A DNA stretch of 64,000 bases, taken from Yamagishiella unicocca (lineage: Eukaryota; Chlorophyta; Chlorophyceae; Chlamydomonadales; Volvocaceae). Of this stretch, positions 36,451 through 48,437 are shown one piece after another; the stretch's first letter is position 1, and each line of letters starts with the position of its first letter. Below the pieces are notes generated by a model that saw nothing but the letters and a program-made list of their open reading frames with translations, made no database searches and was not told where the DNA came from. Location of the stretch: positions 620,001-684,000 of the forward strand of contig BDSL01000027.1 of NCBI GenBank assembly GCA_003116995.1. Direction: 5' to 3'. The translations under genes and the position numbers were made by a program.

Positions 36451-37839
36451 ACTACTAGCACGCGGCATCGTTCAGGATGCAGCGTACCGGCAGGGCACGC
36501 ACGATGAATGAACGCGCAAATAAACACACAAATAGCCCGGCACACGTTGAGGCATGAAGGATGAATGTACTCGCTCGTCATTTTCGTTCGCGCATCAGGC
36601 CGGGGAAGGGGCGAGCCATACGAATCCAGATTGACGGCGGGAGATGCTCTGGATGGAGGACATGAATGGGGGGCCAAGATATGGGCCATTTTTCTCTCAC
36701 TATCGGCCTGAGCCTGTTCATAAGCATGACACGGTGTGCCCGTACGGAATGGATCCCATCATGGTGGATCCAAACCGTTTGGATCCCGTGGCACGTTTCA
36801 ACGGCAATCGCAGTGACGGACCGATGCAACTAACCCTGACGTAACACGACACATACACCCCAGGAGCAGCACCCTCGCTCGTAACAAGCTACACCCCCAA
36901 CCATCGGCCGTACACAATGTGGAGGCGGCGTAACATGGTGCGTGCTTGCCCGTCCCTTAAGCGACGCCGGCATTTGGGTTCTAGCGGCTCGCTGTGGCCC
37001 GCCGGAAAGATAAGGCCCCTGAACACGAATGGCACTGCCGCACCAGCCAGCGTGAGATCCATTAAGACCAACCATACGTATTCGCGGCTGACAACCCTAC
37101 CTGTCAGAGGACCGGGTGCTCCCGACTTGCCAGGCAGGTAAACCCGTTTCTGGCGGGTAGGCTGTCAAGAGGAGCTGGTGTTCCTAACTAGCTACGTACA
37201 CATACTGAACGCATCGGCGATCGCCGCAAAATTCATAGGCAACGCAATCGCCCATTAGACATAAGGACCGTCCCGCTCGGCCCCACTCAGCCTAGTTAGT
37301 TGCAACGCGTTCATCTTTAATGCCACGCACAAAGCACGCCCTTGCCTTGGCCCTTGCCATCATCCCTGAAACTATAGATCCGTGCTCCCCCTCATCACGG
37401 CATATGATGAAAGACACATGCGATGATGGACGACATATGATGATGATGAACGACATACAATAATGAACGACATATGATGATGACGGCGCCGGCAGAATCG
37501 CGCTACCAGATGCTTCGACGGCACGCGGCGTTACTCTATGAATCGCAAACACGATGCCCCCAACCGACATCAGTGGACGCAGCTACTGAAAAAGCAGGAT
37601 TACGTAATGCATGCCTGCTACCATGGCTTGCAGCCCCAAACCAAGGCGCTGCGAATAAGCGACATGACTAGATATAAAAACAAATAACTTAGACCGCAAC
37701 ATCAGACCCTTTCGGCTCGCATGGTAACATGCATCTACGCCGCCGCAAATGATCTATGCAACGCCAGGTAGTATTATCGTGTGGACTGGAGCGCTTCTAC
37801 CGGTATCCAATGTGTGGCCGTGCTGTACAATGAGTGCAC

Positions 37840-40800
37840 CTATAGGGGCGGCCGCGGCGGCGATGGCGGCTTGGGAGGGAGAGGAGGCTTGGGAGGGAGA
37901 GGCGGCAATGGTGGGGGTCGGGGAGGCGGAGACGGTTTGGGAGGCATTGGTGGCTTGGGAGGAGAGGGAGGCTTGGGTGGAGAAGGAGGCTTGGAAGGAG
38001 AAGGAGGATTGGGAGGCGAGGGCCTAGGAGGCGGTGACGGCCTGGGAGGTGGTGACGGTTTAGGAGGCCTAGGGGGGGGGGAAGGCTTGGGGGGAGTGGG
38101 GGCTGGGGGTGGCCGGGGGGCGAGGGAGGAGGTGGTGGGGGGAGCGAGGGGGGAAGAGGTGGGAGGGGCGAGGAAGGTGCTGAAGGCGACGGGGGAGGGG
38201 ACGAGGGTGGCAGCGGTGAGGGCGCCGATGGTGGAGGAGGGGGCGGGGGAGATGGTGGTGGTGGCAGGGAGGGTGGCGGCGGAGATGGTGGCGGGGAAGG
38301 TGGGGGTGGAGGTGGCGGCGGGGGGGGGGCTGGGGCGAGGGTGGGGGAGGTGGCGGCGGCGGGGGGGGGGCTGCGTATGTGGGTGGGGAGGGAGGCCAGT
38401 GGGCCCAGAAATTCCAGCGCGTTCAACGTCGGCACGTCAGCCAGGGATCACCAACCAAGGCGTACATGGCCGAGGTAGGCATTCGATGGGGCATGTAGCG
38501 GAGGGGGACAGACAAGCAGAGGAGCCACGGAGAGAGGGAGGGAGGGAGTGGGGCTTGTCAGTGCAACGGCAATCAGCATCCTGTCTTTTCCCCCTCCGTC
38601 GTTGCACGGGCTTCCCTTGTATACCGTACGCACAAAGGTCCCTCCCAAGTCCCAACTGCAAACCGCAAACCGCCCCACGCAACCGCCCCACGTGCGCACC
38701 TTCGGCAGCGACTGTAGTTTGACCCAGGCAGGGTTCAGGCTGGACTGGATGGTGCCTCCGATGTGACCCACCACCGCCACGGCCCATCTCTGGGGCGTGT
38801 TGGGGTCCAGCGATCTGGACGGCAGAGTCTTGGCGCTGACGGTGATGCTGATGGCCGCACCGGCTGGCGGCGCGGCGAGCAGCACCCGCTCCACCGTGTT
38901 TTTAGCGTCTTGAGATATGTAGCCGGGGGACGTGCGGGTGGTGGGGGTCGGGTACGGAGGAGGAGGAGGAGGAGAACGGGTTCGGACGGCCGCGCGGCGG
39001 ATTGCGGGACCCTGCCCACATATGCCACGGCTGACGTCATCGCATGGATAATGAACGTTGAAAAACACAGTAGGAAAAGCCGCCCGCGGCATCTTCCTGC
39101 ATTATCTCGTCAGTCCCTGTCCGGCTGTCCTAATCAAGCCACCTGCCATCAAGCCCGGCCCGCCCCCCCAAATCAGGCTCTCCTCGCATGCCCGCCTCAC
39201 CCCCGTCCGCGTTGTTGTTGCCGAAGTAGGTGACGCCCCCAACCTGCACGGCAAGGTTCAGGTCGTTCACGAGCGCACGCTCCGCGTTCTCCAGGGCTGG
39301 GTAGTCGTAGTACGTCATCACCACAGCCACCGGCCTGGGGTGCGTGTCATGATCGCGTGGGCAAGGGGGAGGGGGTTTAAAGAGAATCCGCGAATCCACG
39401 GCCGACAAAGGGGGAGGGGGAGGGGGAGGGGGTGCGTGCATGTTAGGGGCGACAGGGGCGGCAGGAGGAGGCCAGGCTTTAGGGTTTAGGCGTGTCGGAG
39501 CTACCCTTGTGGAACCGTTGCTCCCCTGAAACGCTGAAAGCGCTTCCCATCGCGACCCCAAACACCGTCGCGTCTAAACCCGCCTCTGCCGGTTGGCTTC
39601 CCCAGCTCAGTCGCTGCGTCGAGCAGCCATTATGGCTGTGGTTTCGGAGCCCGCCCTCTCACCCGGTGCCGGCCGCGGTGATGCCCGTCAAGACCACGCT
39701 CTGGCCCGCCTCCGAGAACTCGCCCCAGTCCGCCAGCTGCAGCGCGACCCGCGGGTCGGTGGAGCCGCGCAACGGCAGTGAGCCCGCCAGGCTCATGCGT
39801 CCCCAGCCCTGATAGCCGTCGGGTGACGCGCCCATGACGCCGGCCTTGTTCCAGGCGTACCCGCCCTGTTGGTTGAGGTGGTTGGTACTGGTAGTTTGTC
39901 GTCACGGTTTGTTACCAGTAGTTGGTCGTGGCGGCGCGTCCGGAGAACATTTGTCAAGAGAGCAGTAGCGCTTGGCGCGCCCACTATTACCTTCGTGTCA
40001 CGGCAGCAGTCCCCCCCACCCAACACGGTACCTGGTGCTCCTCGCCCCCTACCCCCACCCCTCGCCACTGGCACCAACCTCCAAGGACTTTGCGCCGCAG
40101 ATGATGAGAGCCTGCGGCGGTACGCGACGAAGAAGGGTGCGCAGGGTGTAGGCGGCCGAGGAGGGTCTAAGCTCTTAAGGACGAGGGCAGTTGGTTGCGG
40201 GGTGGGTGTGCAGGTCAGCCGCCTCGCAACCCAAGTCCCCGCCCAGTGCCCCCAAACCCCGCCCCTTGCCCCAACCCCCGCCCCGGCCTTGAGGCGATAC
40301 CTTGAGCAACATGCCCGAGGGCGTGAAGGGCGCCGAGGTGAGCTCGCCGCGCGCGCCGGTGGGATAGAAGCCGGTCCTGCACCAGCGTAGGCACGTCGTC
40401 AGGCATTGTCACAGGCATTGTCACAGGCATCGCCACAGGCATCGCCACAGGCATCGCCACAGGCATCGCCACAGGCATCGCCACAGGCATCGCCACAGGC
40501 ATCGCCACAGGCATCGCCACAGGCATCGCCACAGGCATCGCCACAGGCATCGCCACAGGCATCGCCACAGGCATCGCCACAGGCATTGTCAGGTATGGGT
40601 GCAATACATACAGACAAACAGATGCCGCCGGGCGAGGAAGACGACAATGGAGGTCCCCTCCCTCGAGCTGCCTATCTGCCGGCTGCGCCCTAGGCCTGCC
40701 GCCCTACCTCAGGTACTGGCGCATCAGCGCTGCATTCCCGGCAACCTGCACACGTGCACAAAAATAAAGGTTCACGTTCAAAGCGCAAAAGTGGACCTAC

Positions 40801-43800
40801 TGCGTGTTATGTGGACGTGCACGGACTCCACCCAGGAGGGTGCCAAAAGAAGCGGCGACGGACGAACCAACGGACGGACGGTTGGTTGCTTGGTTAGCTC
40901 CCGGACCCGTGCAGGTCACGCAGGTTGCCTATTCGAGCAACGAACGACGCGCAGAAATCCTTCATTCCCGCCGCCCCCGCAACTCTACACTCGGATGTCG
41001 CCGGCTCGCCGCCGTGACTCGCGCTTGCCGCGGCGGCGCCGCGCCCCTGGCGCCCGCTCACCCCCGCACCTGGGGTGTGGCGACGGAGGTCCCGGACTCG
41101 GTCCTCGTGGCACACATTCCCACTGCGTGCAGGTTTGGTCCAGGGAGGGCGAGTAAGCACGTTCCAGGGGCTAGCTAGGCGCGTGGCGCCCTAGCCGCTT
41201 CTAACCGCCGTACATTAGAAACAAACAAACAAACAAACAAAAAGAACCCGTCCGCAATGCCTGCAGGGAAGCAATCTGGCTGCATACGTACCCGTGGTGT
41301 TTCCCTGTGACGTGGCCGCGGAGACGACGCTGCTGCCTGGGTTTTCCGGCAGCAGGGAAGGGAGGGGGAAGGCAGGGAAGGGAGGGGGAAGGCAGGGAAG
41401 GGAGGGGGAAGGCAGGGAAGGGAGGGGGAAGGCAGGGAAGGGAGGGGGAAGGCAGGGAAGGGAGGGGGAAGGCAGGCAGGGAAGGGAGGGGGAGGGCAGC
41501 GCATCAGGCCGCGACGAGGGCCGCTCAGCGAGGGGCAAGGGCGAAGGGGCCGAGGGTACCGTGGGGGCCCGCCCACAGGGGCCGGAGGCGGCTGTCGTAC
41601 ATGTACGACACGTACGGCAGGCAACGCAGGCGCGACGCGCTGCTTGCTAGCCACCAGCTGATGCCGCAAACTGGGCTTCGGATCGCCGGAGGATTCCTGG
41701 TGCGAAGATGTGTGTATGATCCATGCATACCTGGTGCGATGATGTCGGGCTTGATACGACCATCTGCGTTTCGGAAAGGAGATGGGGATGGGGACGGGGA
41801 AATCGACAGAGGAGGAGGGCGACCGGCGGTTGGGAAGGAGCAGACGCGCAAACGCTGACGCCCGACAGAGCTACATGGATGCCGCGTGAAATGAACCATG
41901 CCATGAGCTGTACGAACTTATGAGTCGTACGCCCGTTTTGCCGTACCGCACAGCTACTCGCCGGGTACACTCACCCGGTGTGGGGCCCCAGGAGCTTGTG
42001 TCGGTGACGCTCATGACGTCCATGGCGGCCTGTACGGCAAGACAACCGTCGTACCGTCGTACCGTCGTGGCAATGCACGGACAGCGCAGTAGCGCAGCGC
42101 GTGGGGTCAACGTTCCCCCGTCCTCGCCCTCCTCCCCCTACACCTTTCCTGTTTTTTGCCGGTTCACCGGGTCTCCCCTATCTTCTCCTTCCCCGCCCCC
42201 GTGTCTGTCACTCCTTCCGTGTCCTCCGCCTCCCTTCCCCCCTCCTACAGCGCCCCTGCCCTAATTAACGCCCGGCATCAGCCAGCTGCCCCCGGCGCCC
42301 ACCAAACCCCCGTGACGTACCGTTACTCCCCCAGTGACGTACAGGGTACCGCCGTTCAAGATCGTGGACATGTACGAGTAATACCCGGTGATCTGCGTAT
42401 TGTACGAACATTTAGGGCAAGTGGCGGGACGGGCAAGTGGGGGAACGGGCGCGGGCGTGGGACGGGGTGGGGACGGGCGGCTGGGCGGGCTGGGCGGGCG
42501 GCGGGGTAGGGACGGGCGGCTGCTGGGGGCCGAGGAGATGCGGCGCTTTGACAACGGGAGATGTGATCATGGCCGAGGCGGCGGACAGGCAGTCAGCTGG
42601 CCAGCCAGCTAGCAAGGACGCCTCGGACGCCTCGGACGACGTGATGCCAGAGGCAACGTCCCACCCTGGCGCCGCCATCCACATCCCTAGACCCTAAAGA
42701 AACCCTAAAACCCTAAAGGAACCCTGGAGGATCCCAACGACCAACAGCCATAGATCCCAACGACAAACCGTTGATCCCAACGACCAACCGTAGACCCCAA
42801 CGACCAACGGTAGATCCCAACGACCAACCGCAGACGCAGCAGGGCTGCCTGCCGAACTCACGAAGTCGACCATGGAAGCTGGCCTCGTCCTGACCGTGAT
42901 CGGGGAAGGCGGGTAGGCAGCAGCGAAGCTGTTGAGCACGACCACCATGGCGACGCCTCCGGCGTTCAGCACGGCCTGAGCCTTGGTGCTGAAGTCGCAA
43001 GTCCCGCCGTAAACCAGCACCACGGCGCCTTGCACCACGTTGGTGAGCGCCGAACAGGCGGTCCCCGGGTTGGCGACTAGCAGCGGTACCTGCAGCCGAG
43101 TGGCGAGGGCAGGTTTGCGTCGCCATGGCTGCTGGAGGAAGGCGACATGGCGTTCGTCGGCTTGGATTTCCGGCGCCTTCGAATGGCCCGGCGTAATCAC
43201 CGCAGCTGCTCCCACCTCCCAACGCCGCAGCAGAACGCACCGCAGCGAGACACGTCCAAGAGAGACAGAGGCAGGCTGCTCAAGGCAGGACTGGGCAGCG
43301 GGGTTTGCAGCATCAGGTGGCTAGGTGGGTGGTGCCGTTTGAAAGTGTCGTTTGAAAGCTAGGTAGGCTAAAATAATGCAGCGTTCGTACGGCGGGAGCA
43401 GTTGCATCGTTGGTGGTTGGGTCCAATCGCCTCCATCGGCGCCCTGTGCCGCCGACCCAGCCGGCCAGGCCCCCTGGCCTCTCACCTTGCCGCCAGCGGG
43501 GATGACGGTCGACAGCCGCGGCAGCTCGGTATTCTCCACAGGCGAAAACTGCAAAAGGGGTTTAGGAGGAGGAGCATCAAAGTTGGGAGTCACACCACGC
43601 CCCCAAAGGTCACCTCCCGGGCCTTTGGCGGCCGCCATGCCACCCTCATGTGTGCACCCAAAGTTTCCTAATCGATTTTCCTGTCCAGTGCCGACCCACG
43701 GGTCTCCTCTCAACCCCCCGCTTCCGCTCGCGGGGTCTGTCTGTATGCGAGAGGGTCTGCCACCGTAATCTGCCGGCGCCGTACGCAACCCCGTAAGGCC

Positions 43801-46800
43801 CTTTAGGACCGCGCCCAGCGAGCACACCTTGACGTCAATCGCGCTGCCGGTTCCGGTGACGCCCGTGATCCGGTACAGCAGCTGCTGGGGCGCCACCGAT
43901 GACGGGACCTTGTAGCCAGAGCCCACTGCCACCACGTTCTTGGCCAGAGCAGGCGAATGGATCGTGTGCAGCACACCGGTCCTCAGGCCTGCGTGTGGGG
44001 CGACGACGTCAAGTCGTGCCAACATGTCGGCGAGAGAGGCGGAGGTGACAGCAGGGAGGCGCACACAACAGGCCGCTTGTCTACGTGGGGACTTGTTGAG
44101 GGAACGAAGGCGCCCGGCCCGGGTCTCCCACCCGGCCGTATTGCTTTTCCCTCGCACCCCGCCCTCGCACGCTGCCGCCCCACGGGTCACCTCTCGCACC
44201 CTGCTCTCGCACCCTGCTCTCGCACCCTGCTCTCGCACCCTGCCCTCGCACCGTCATTCCCCGCTGCCAGGAAGGAGGTGAAGTCCGGGTTGTACCACAG
44301 GAACGAGTCGAAGGCTGTCCGGCGGGAGGACGGCGGGACCGGCAGCGCAAGGGCGGGAGAGTTTGTGAGGACAGCCCGTGTACTAGGAAGCAGGAGGGAA
44401 GGCAAGGGTATGCACAGCCTGGCGGTTAGTAGCGAGGTTGGGGGGCAGCAGATTGCGATCCCTACGTAAAAGGTAAGCGGTTCTTTAGGCATGGCTAGCA
44501 GGATCATGCGACTCCAGGGAGGCTACTACCCGGTCACAGAGACTATGATAACGGGTCCGTGAATATACCCCTCGACCAGGCTTGCACACGTGCTCTCCCT
44601 GTTTGTGCAAATGATTATCCCTCGAATAATGACGTTAGGCGGCCCACGGGCCCCGGCACATTGGCATGCATGCCTACTCAGGCTGCCCTGGAACATTGAG
44701 GTAACGGGCCCGCAGCCTAGCTCGTTAGGAAGGAAGTGAAGGCTCAGCGCTCATCTCAACTAGGCCGAGGCTACCCAAGAACCCAACCCCTCCGTTCAGG
44801 GAGGCTCTGAACGCACATACATTGGGTCATCAGATTGTAGCCGCGGTTGTAGCCGCCCCAAGAGTCACTCGAGATGGAGGCGCCAGCCTCACGGTGCACC
44901 TGCACAGGGGTGGCAGTGCTTGGAGGTTAATGGTTGGGAGTTGGGAGTTGTTGCAGGAGATGCTACATAGGCGGACGGCGAGGGTTTTTCGGTTTTGCGG
45001 CGCTGAGGGCGGATGGAGGGAGGCAGGCAGCAGCGAGTGGTGCGGGGGGCCATGGCGACCAGGGCGTTGGGCGACCAGGGCGTTGGGCGACCGGGGCAAA
45101 CCCTACATCCCCACCCACCTACGCCACCGGCATGACGGGCAGGGCGGCAGTCCCCATCCTTCCCGATCCATCACGATCCATCACAATCCTCCTACCTAGA
45201 TCCAGATAATCCAGCTAAAACCAGTTAGGTGCATCTAAATCCATCTACGGTATGTCCAGCTACACCCAGCTGAATCCAGCTAACCCACCGGCAAGTAGTA
45301 CAGGTCGACGTTATTAGCGATGACGATGGCGCTGCTGGCGCGGCCAGTCAGGTGGAAATCAACGACGCTCAGCTTCGCGCCCGGCGCTGCACCGGTCGCG
45401 AGACCCATCACCGTTGGGCCCAGCGGGTCCGTCCCCGCCAGCATTGTCCCGGCGATGCTGCACCCCACAAAGGTGCCGTGTCCCGGAGAATCAATGTTGT
45501 CGCCGTCTGCGGAGGGGCCAGTGAGAAGGGCGGGCGAAGCACAGCGCCGGGCGGTGCATAGACCAACAAGCGTTGTCTTGACAGCTAGATACGGTGATAG
45601 GAAGACTGGAAGAGCCTCAAGGCAAGGTGCAGGAAAGGCCGCAGGAGGAAAAGTGGAAAACCCCAAGAATGAAACGATGCGGATAGGGCACACTGGCGAA
45701 GGTTGGCCTGCCCGGCCGGCCTCCGCTCGTCCTGCGGGTCGCCACGCCGTTTCGAGGAGGACGTACCTACGGCGTCGTACGCGTACTGTACGACTTTACG
45801 GTGGTCCGGGAGGCGCTTGTACGCCATGATGCCCGTGATCGGCAGGGTGGCGGCATTAGTCATCTCGTTGCGGTAGGTGCCGTTGTAGCGAGGGTCCTGA
45901 AGGTAGCACTGGTCCACGTCGACTCCGGTGTCACCCACCTGTACGTTGGACGAGCGGCGGAGGCGAGGTGGTTTAGGGTTTTAGGCCAGGGACGGGGGCG
46001 GGGCAGGGCGGGCGGAACATCAGGAGGGGAGCGGCGGCGGAGGTTGCGGATTACTTAAATACGGAGGCGCTTCGAACCAACTGCCAACTGACGAGGCAAC
46101 TTCCAGATGCGCCACAGCTGGTTATACACCCTCAACCAGGCGAGACAACTGACAGCTCGTTGTACACCCTCAACCAGGCGAGACAACTGACAGCTCGTCC
46201 ATACACCCTCAACCAGGCGAGACAACTGACAGCTCGCGATGGCGCTGATGCGCAGACCAGCGGCGCTAGTTCACCACATGTTAGGGCTCCCGCCGGACGG
46301 AACGTGCTCGGCACCGTATGATCGCACACTCGTCTCCAACGAGACCAACCAACCAACCAACCAACCAACCACCACCCGACAACCACATTGTTCATGGGGC
46401 GCCACAGTCAACTGCTCACCCCGACAATCTCGCCCTGGCCCTGCAGGCCCGCGGCCCAGTACGGCCGCTCTCCTGCCGTAAGCGGGGTGTCGTACTGCGC
46501 TTTGGTCAGGTCACCTGTGGACCCAGCGGAACAGCGCAGCGGCACGAAAGAGGCGGTCCAGGGAGGGAGTTATTAGGGCCCTTTACCACCTGGCCCCCTC
46601 ACGTTGTAAGGCCCGGGCAACATCAGAAACCGGCCCCGCAGGGGCCAAAAGCGCCATTCCGCTCCGCTCCTTTCCTCTCCTCTTCCCAAATGGCGAGCTC
46701 CGGACTCCTAGCCTCAGGTGAGACATCCCGCGTTACCCAGCAGGCACCCTCGCAGGCACAGCCAGCGGATGCCCACAAATGGCGACGTATGTGTCGATTT

Positions 46801-48437
46801 CCGCACCCACCATTCTCTACCAGGAAGCTGGATACCGCGTTAGCGGACTGCAGCAGCCCCAGTGGCTCCACCCACTTGACGACCGGTTGCTTGGCCAGCC
46901 ACGTCACGCCTGCTGGGAGGTCCTACGGGGGAGCGGATGGAAAGCAAGGGAATGCAGGTTAAGTAGGGGAGGAGGGCGGGAGCGGGCGGGAATGCTGCTT
47001 GAGGTGGCCCCCGCTTTGCCGTGGAGAGCTGCGCGTTCCGCATGGGTGATAACACGCTAACAGCAGCTGCAGCACTCAAGAGGCCGGCAGCACCTCCATC
47101 TTGGAAGTAAGTACTGCAGGAAATACGGAAATACGGAAACGGGCGGGTCGTACTGTGTCGTACCTGAGCGCAGAGGAAGACCGACAACACCTGCTTGCCG
47201 TCCCTGCCGCCCGCTGCGCCGCGAGGGGCCGTGACGACGGGCCAGCACGGGCTCGAACGCCTGACGTCGGCGCCCGGAGCGACCGCGTCCGCCAGCACCT
47301 CCGGCCAGTCCTTCTCAGCCGCCTTGAGCGCCTCCGCGTCTAGCCCCGGAACCAACTCCACCAGGGCGCCGTACAGCACCGCCGACGTGGGCCCCTTATG
47401 TTTCCCTGGAGCTTTCGTTTGCATTCGGTCCAGCATCTGTAGGGCGAGGAATTCCGCCTCCGTCGCCGGCGGCCACACAGGCGCCTGGTCTGCGCTGGGG
47501 CGCGGCAGCTTCATCAGCGGTTCCCATTCTGGCGAGATGCTGTTTTCTGGTGCGTATTCAGCCTGCGCAAGGGGCAGCGAGGGAAGGAGTCAAGCGACAA
47601 GGGTGCAGGGGGGTGGAGGGTGCGACGCTTGCCAGGGAAGGGAGGATTCCTTCAGGCTTTTTAAGAAGGGTACCGTGCCGGACTTTAAGAGAGGCCGCCG
47701 CCAGCAGTGCTTGGTTTTGCAGCAGGTCGCCGCTACATGGGGTTCCTCTTACCCCACCGCCACAAAACGCAACCCCCGGCAGCTGCGAGTCGCGCTCCCT
47801 CCGCACCTCTTGCCCCGTCCATCCCCCACACCCACCGCTTCCACGCCCAAGTCTGCAGCTATGCGGAGAACAAGCTCCGGCCTGCCCGACACCAGAAGAT
47901 TGTCTGGGGGCACGTATCCCAGTATGGTGGCCTTTTCCGACAGCAGCGCGGAACGAAGCTCCTCTGCTTGTTTATCGTCATCGTAGGATATGAGGAAGAG
48001 GAGCCTGGAGAGTGCGTCGCCCCAGACACCTAGCGGCGAGGTGTAGGCGCGGCCATCAAGGGCGCCTCTATGATCGGTTCTCGCTGCTGCGGCAACGTCT
48101 TCGGAAGTTACATACCTGCAAGGCCGAGGACACGATTTTGACAGGTGCAAGCTAGATGAAGTGTCAGCGGTGATAAACAGCAGAGTATCAACGGGTGGTT
48201 TGCTAATTGAGGCTCATTCACGGCAGACGAGCGTATACATGGCTGCTTAAAAGGTGGACTATTGTGTTCCGGTGAAGGGTCCACTAAGCTTTGATGGCAG
48301 TCGACGCTGCATTACGACATAACCCACCGGAGCCTAGCCTGTCCCGTCCGCAGGTTCACACGCTTTGAACAAGCGGTTGCGAGCAGCGATGTGAGAATGA
48401 TTTGTGACAGTAACACGATGGACACTCTGCGCCCCAT
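37840..48437 (-). CDS. Subtilisin-like serine protease (S8) with PA-type insert and Pro-rich tail
   Basis: About 25 exons on the minus strand, roughly 1300 residues. Exon 1 (48437-48328) is a signal peptide ([19 protein letters not shown]). The pro-region is at 48115-47836 ([12 protein letters not shown]), 47562-47164 and 46922-46811. Catalytic Asp is in VGDTGVD (45938-45768), His in GHGTFVG (45506-45289), the oxyanion Asn in AAGNDG (44314-44252) and Ser in [10 protein letters not shown] (41122-41070). [12 protein letters not shown] (41763-41731) and [13 protein letters not shown] (40745-40708) confirm the fold, close to KP-43-type subtilases. A PA-type insert ([19 protein letters not shown]) lies at 43089-42862. 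Later exons at 39865-39663, 39334-39201 and 38908-38700 encode a beta-rich C-domain, followed by a long Pro-rich tail. Sporangin, the algal hatching protease, is also a subtilase, so a role in digesting parental wall or matrix is plausible but inferred. The last acceptor and the tail frame are uncertain: two Pro-rich frames meet at a G10 run near 38072. Confidence 0.9.
40401..40590. repeat. 12-bp minisatellite (AGGCATCGCCAC)n in subtilase intron
   Basis: About 15 nearly perfect units of AGGCATCGCCAC, flanked at both ends by variant units with GGCATTGTC. Because 12 is a multiple of 3, it stays open on both strands, but it lies between exons 40745-40708 and 40376-40301 and is intronic. Confidence 0.95.
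41351..41500. repeat. 20-bp purine tandem repeat in subtilase intron
   Basis: About seven units of GGGAAGGGAGGGGGAAGGCA, the last with a 4-bp insertion. This is a G/A-only strand bias over 150 bp, in the intron upstream of the GTSVATP exon. Confidence 0.95.
42729..42832. repeat. GATCCCAACGACCAACNGTA tandem repeat
   Basis: About five imperfect units of a 19-20-bp sequence in a subtilase intron next to the PA-type exon. Confidence 0.8.
43671..43719 (+). repeat. Intron-borne dispersed element, copy 4
   Basis: Subtilase intron (between exons near 43788 and 43548). It has CGATTTTCCTGTCCAGTGCC then GACCCACGGGTCTCCTCTCA and ACCCCC, the fullest form of the element. It is antisense to the host gene. 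Confidence 0.75.
44190..44256. repeat. CTCTCGCACCCTG tandem repeat
   Basis: Five to six units of a 13-bp sequence running up to and slightly into the splice donor of the AAGNDG exon (44314-44252). Confidence 0.8.
46125..46236. repeat. Three-copy 38-bp tandem repeat
   Basis: Three nearly identical units starting TACACCCTCAACCAGGCGAG, at 46125, 46163 and 46202, in a subtilase intron. Confidence 0.9.

Larger units (their letters stand above)
34240..37839. other. Gene-poor region upstream of pherophorin and downstream of the subtilase
   Basis: 3.6 kb with lower GC than the surrounding genes and no coding frame supported by motifs or splice sites. It contains the pherophorin promoter side, one copy of the dispersed motif (36150-36240), a 10-bp tandem repeat (36409-36450) and ATGATG-rich simple repeats (about 37396-37485). 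Confidence 0.5.

Noticed and set aside
37781..38722. Long plus-strand Gly-rich open frame
   Set aside because: Antisense shadow of the Pro-rich subtilase tail; GC-rich repeats keep all frames open.
40215..40693. MPVA- and SPQA-repeat open frames
   Set aside because: Produced by the 12-bp minisatellite, which lies in an intron between well-supported subtilase exons.
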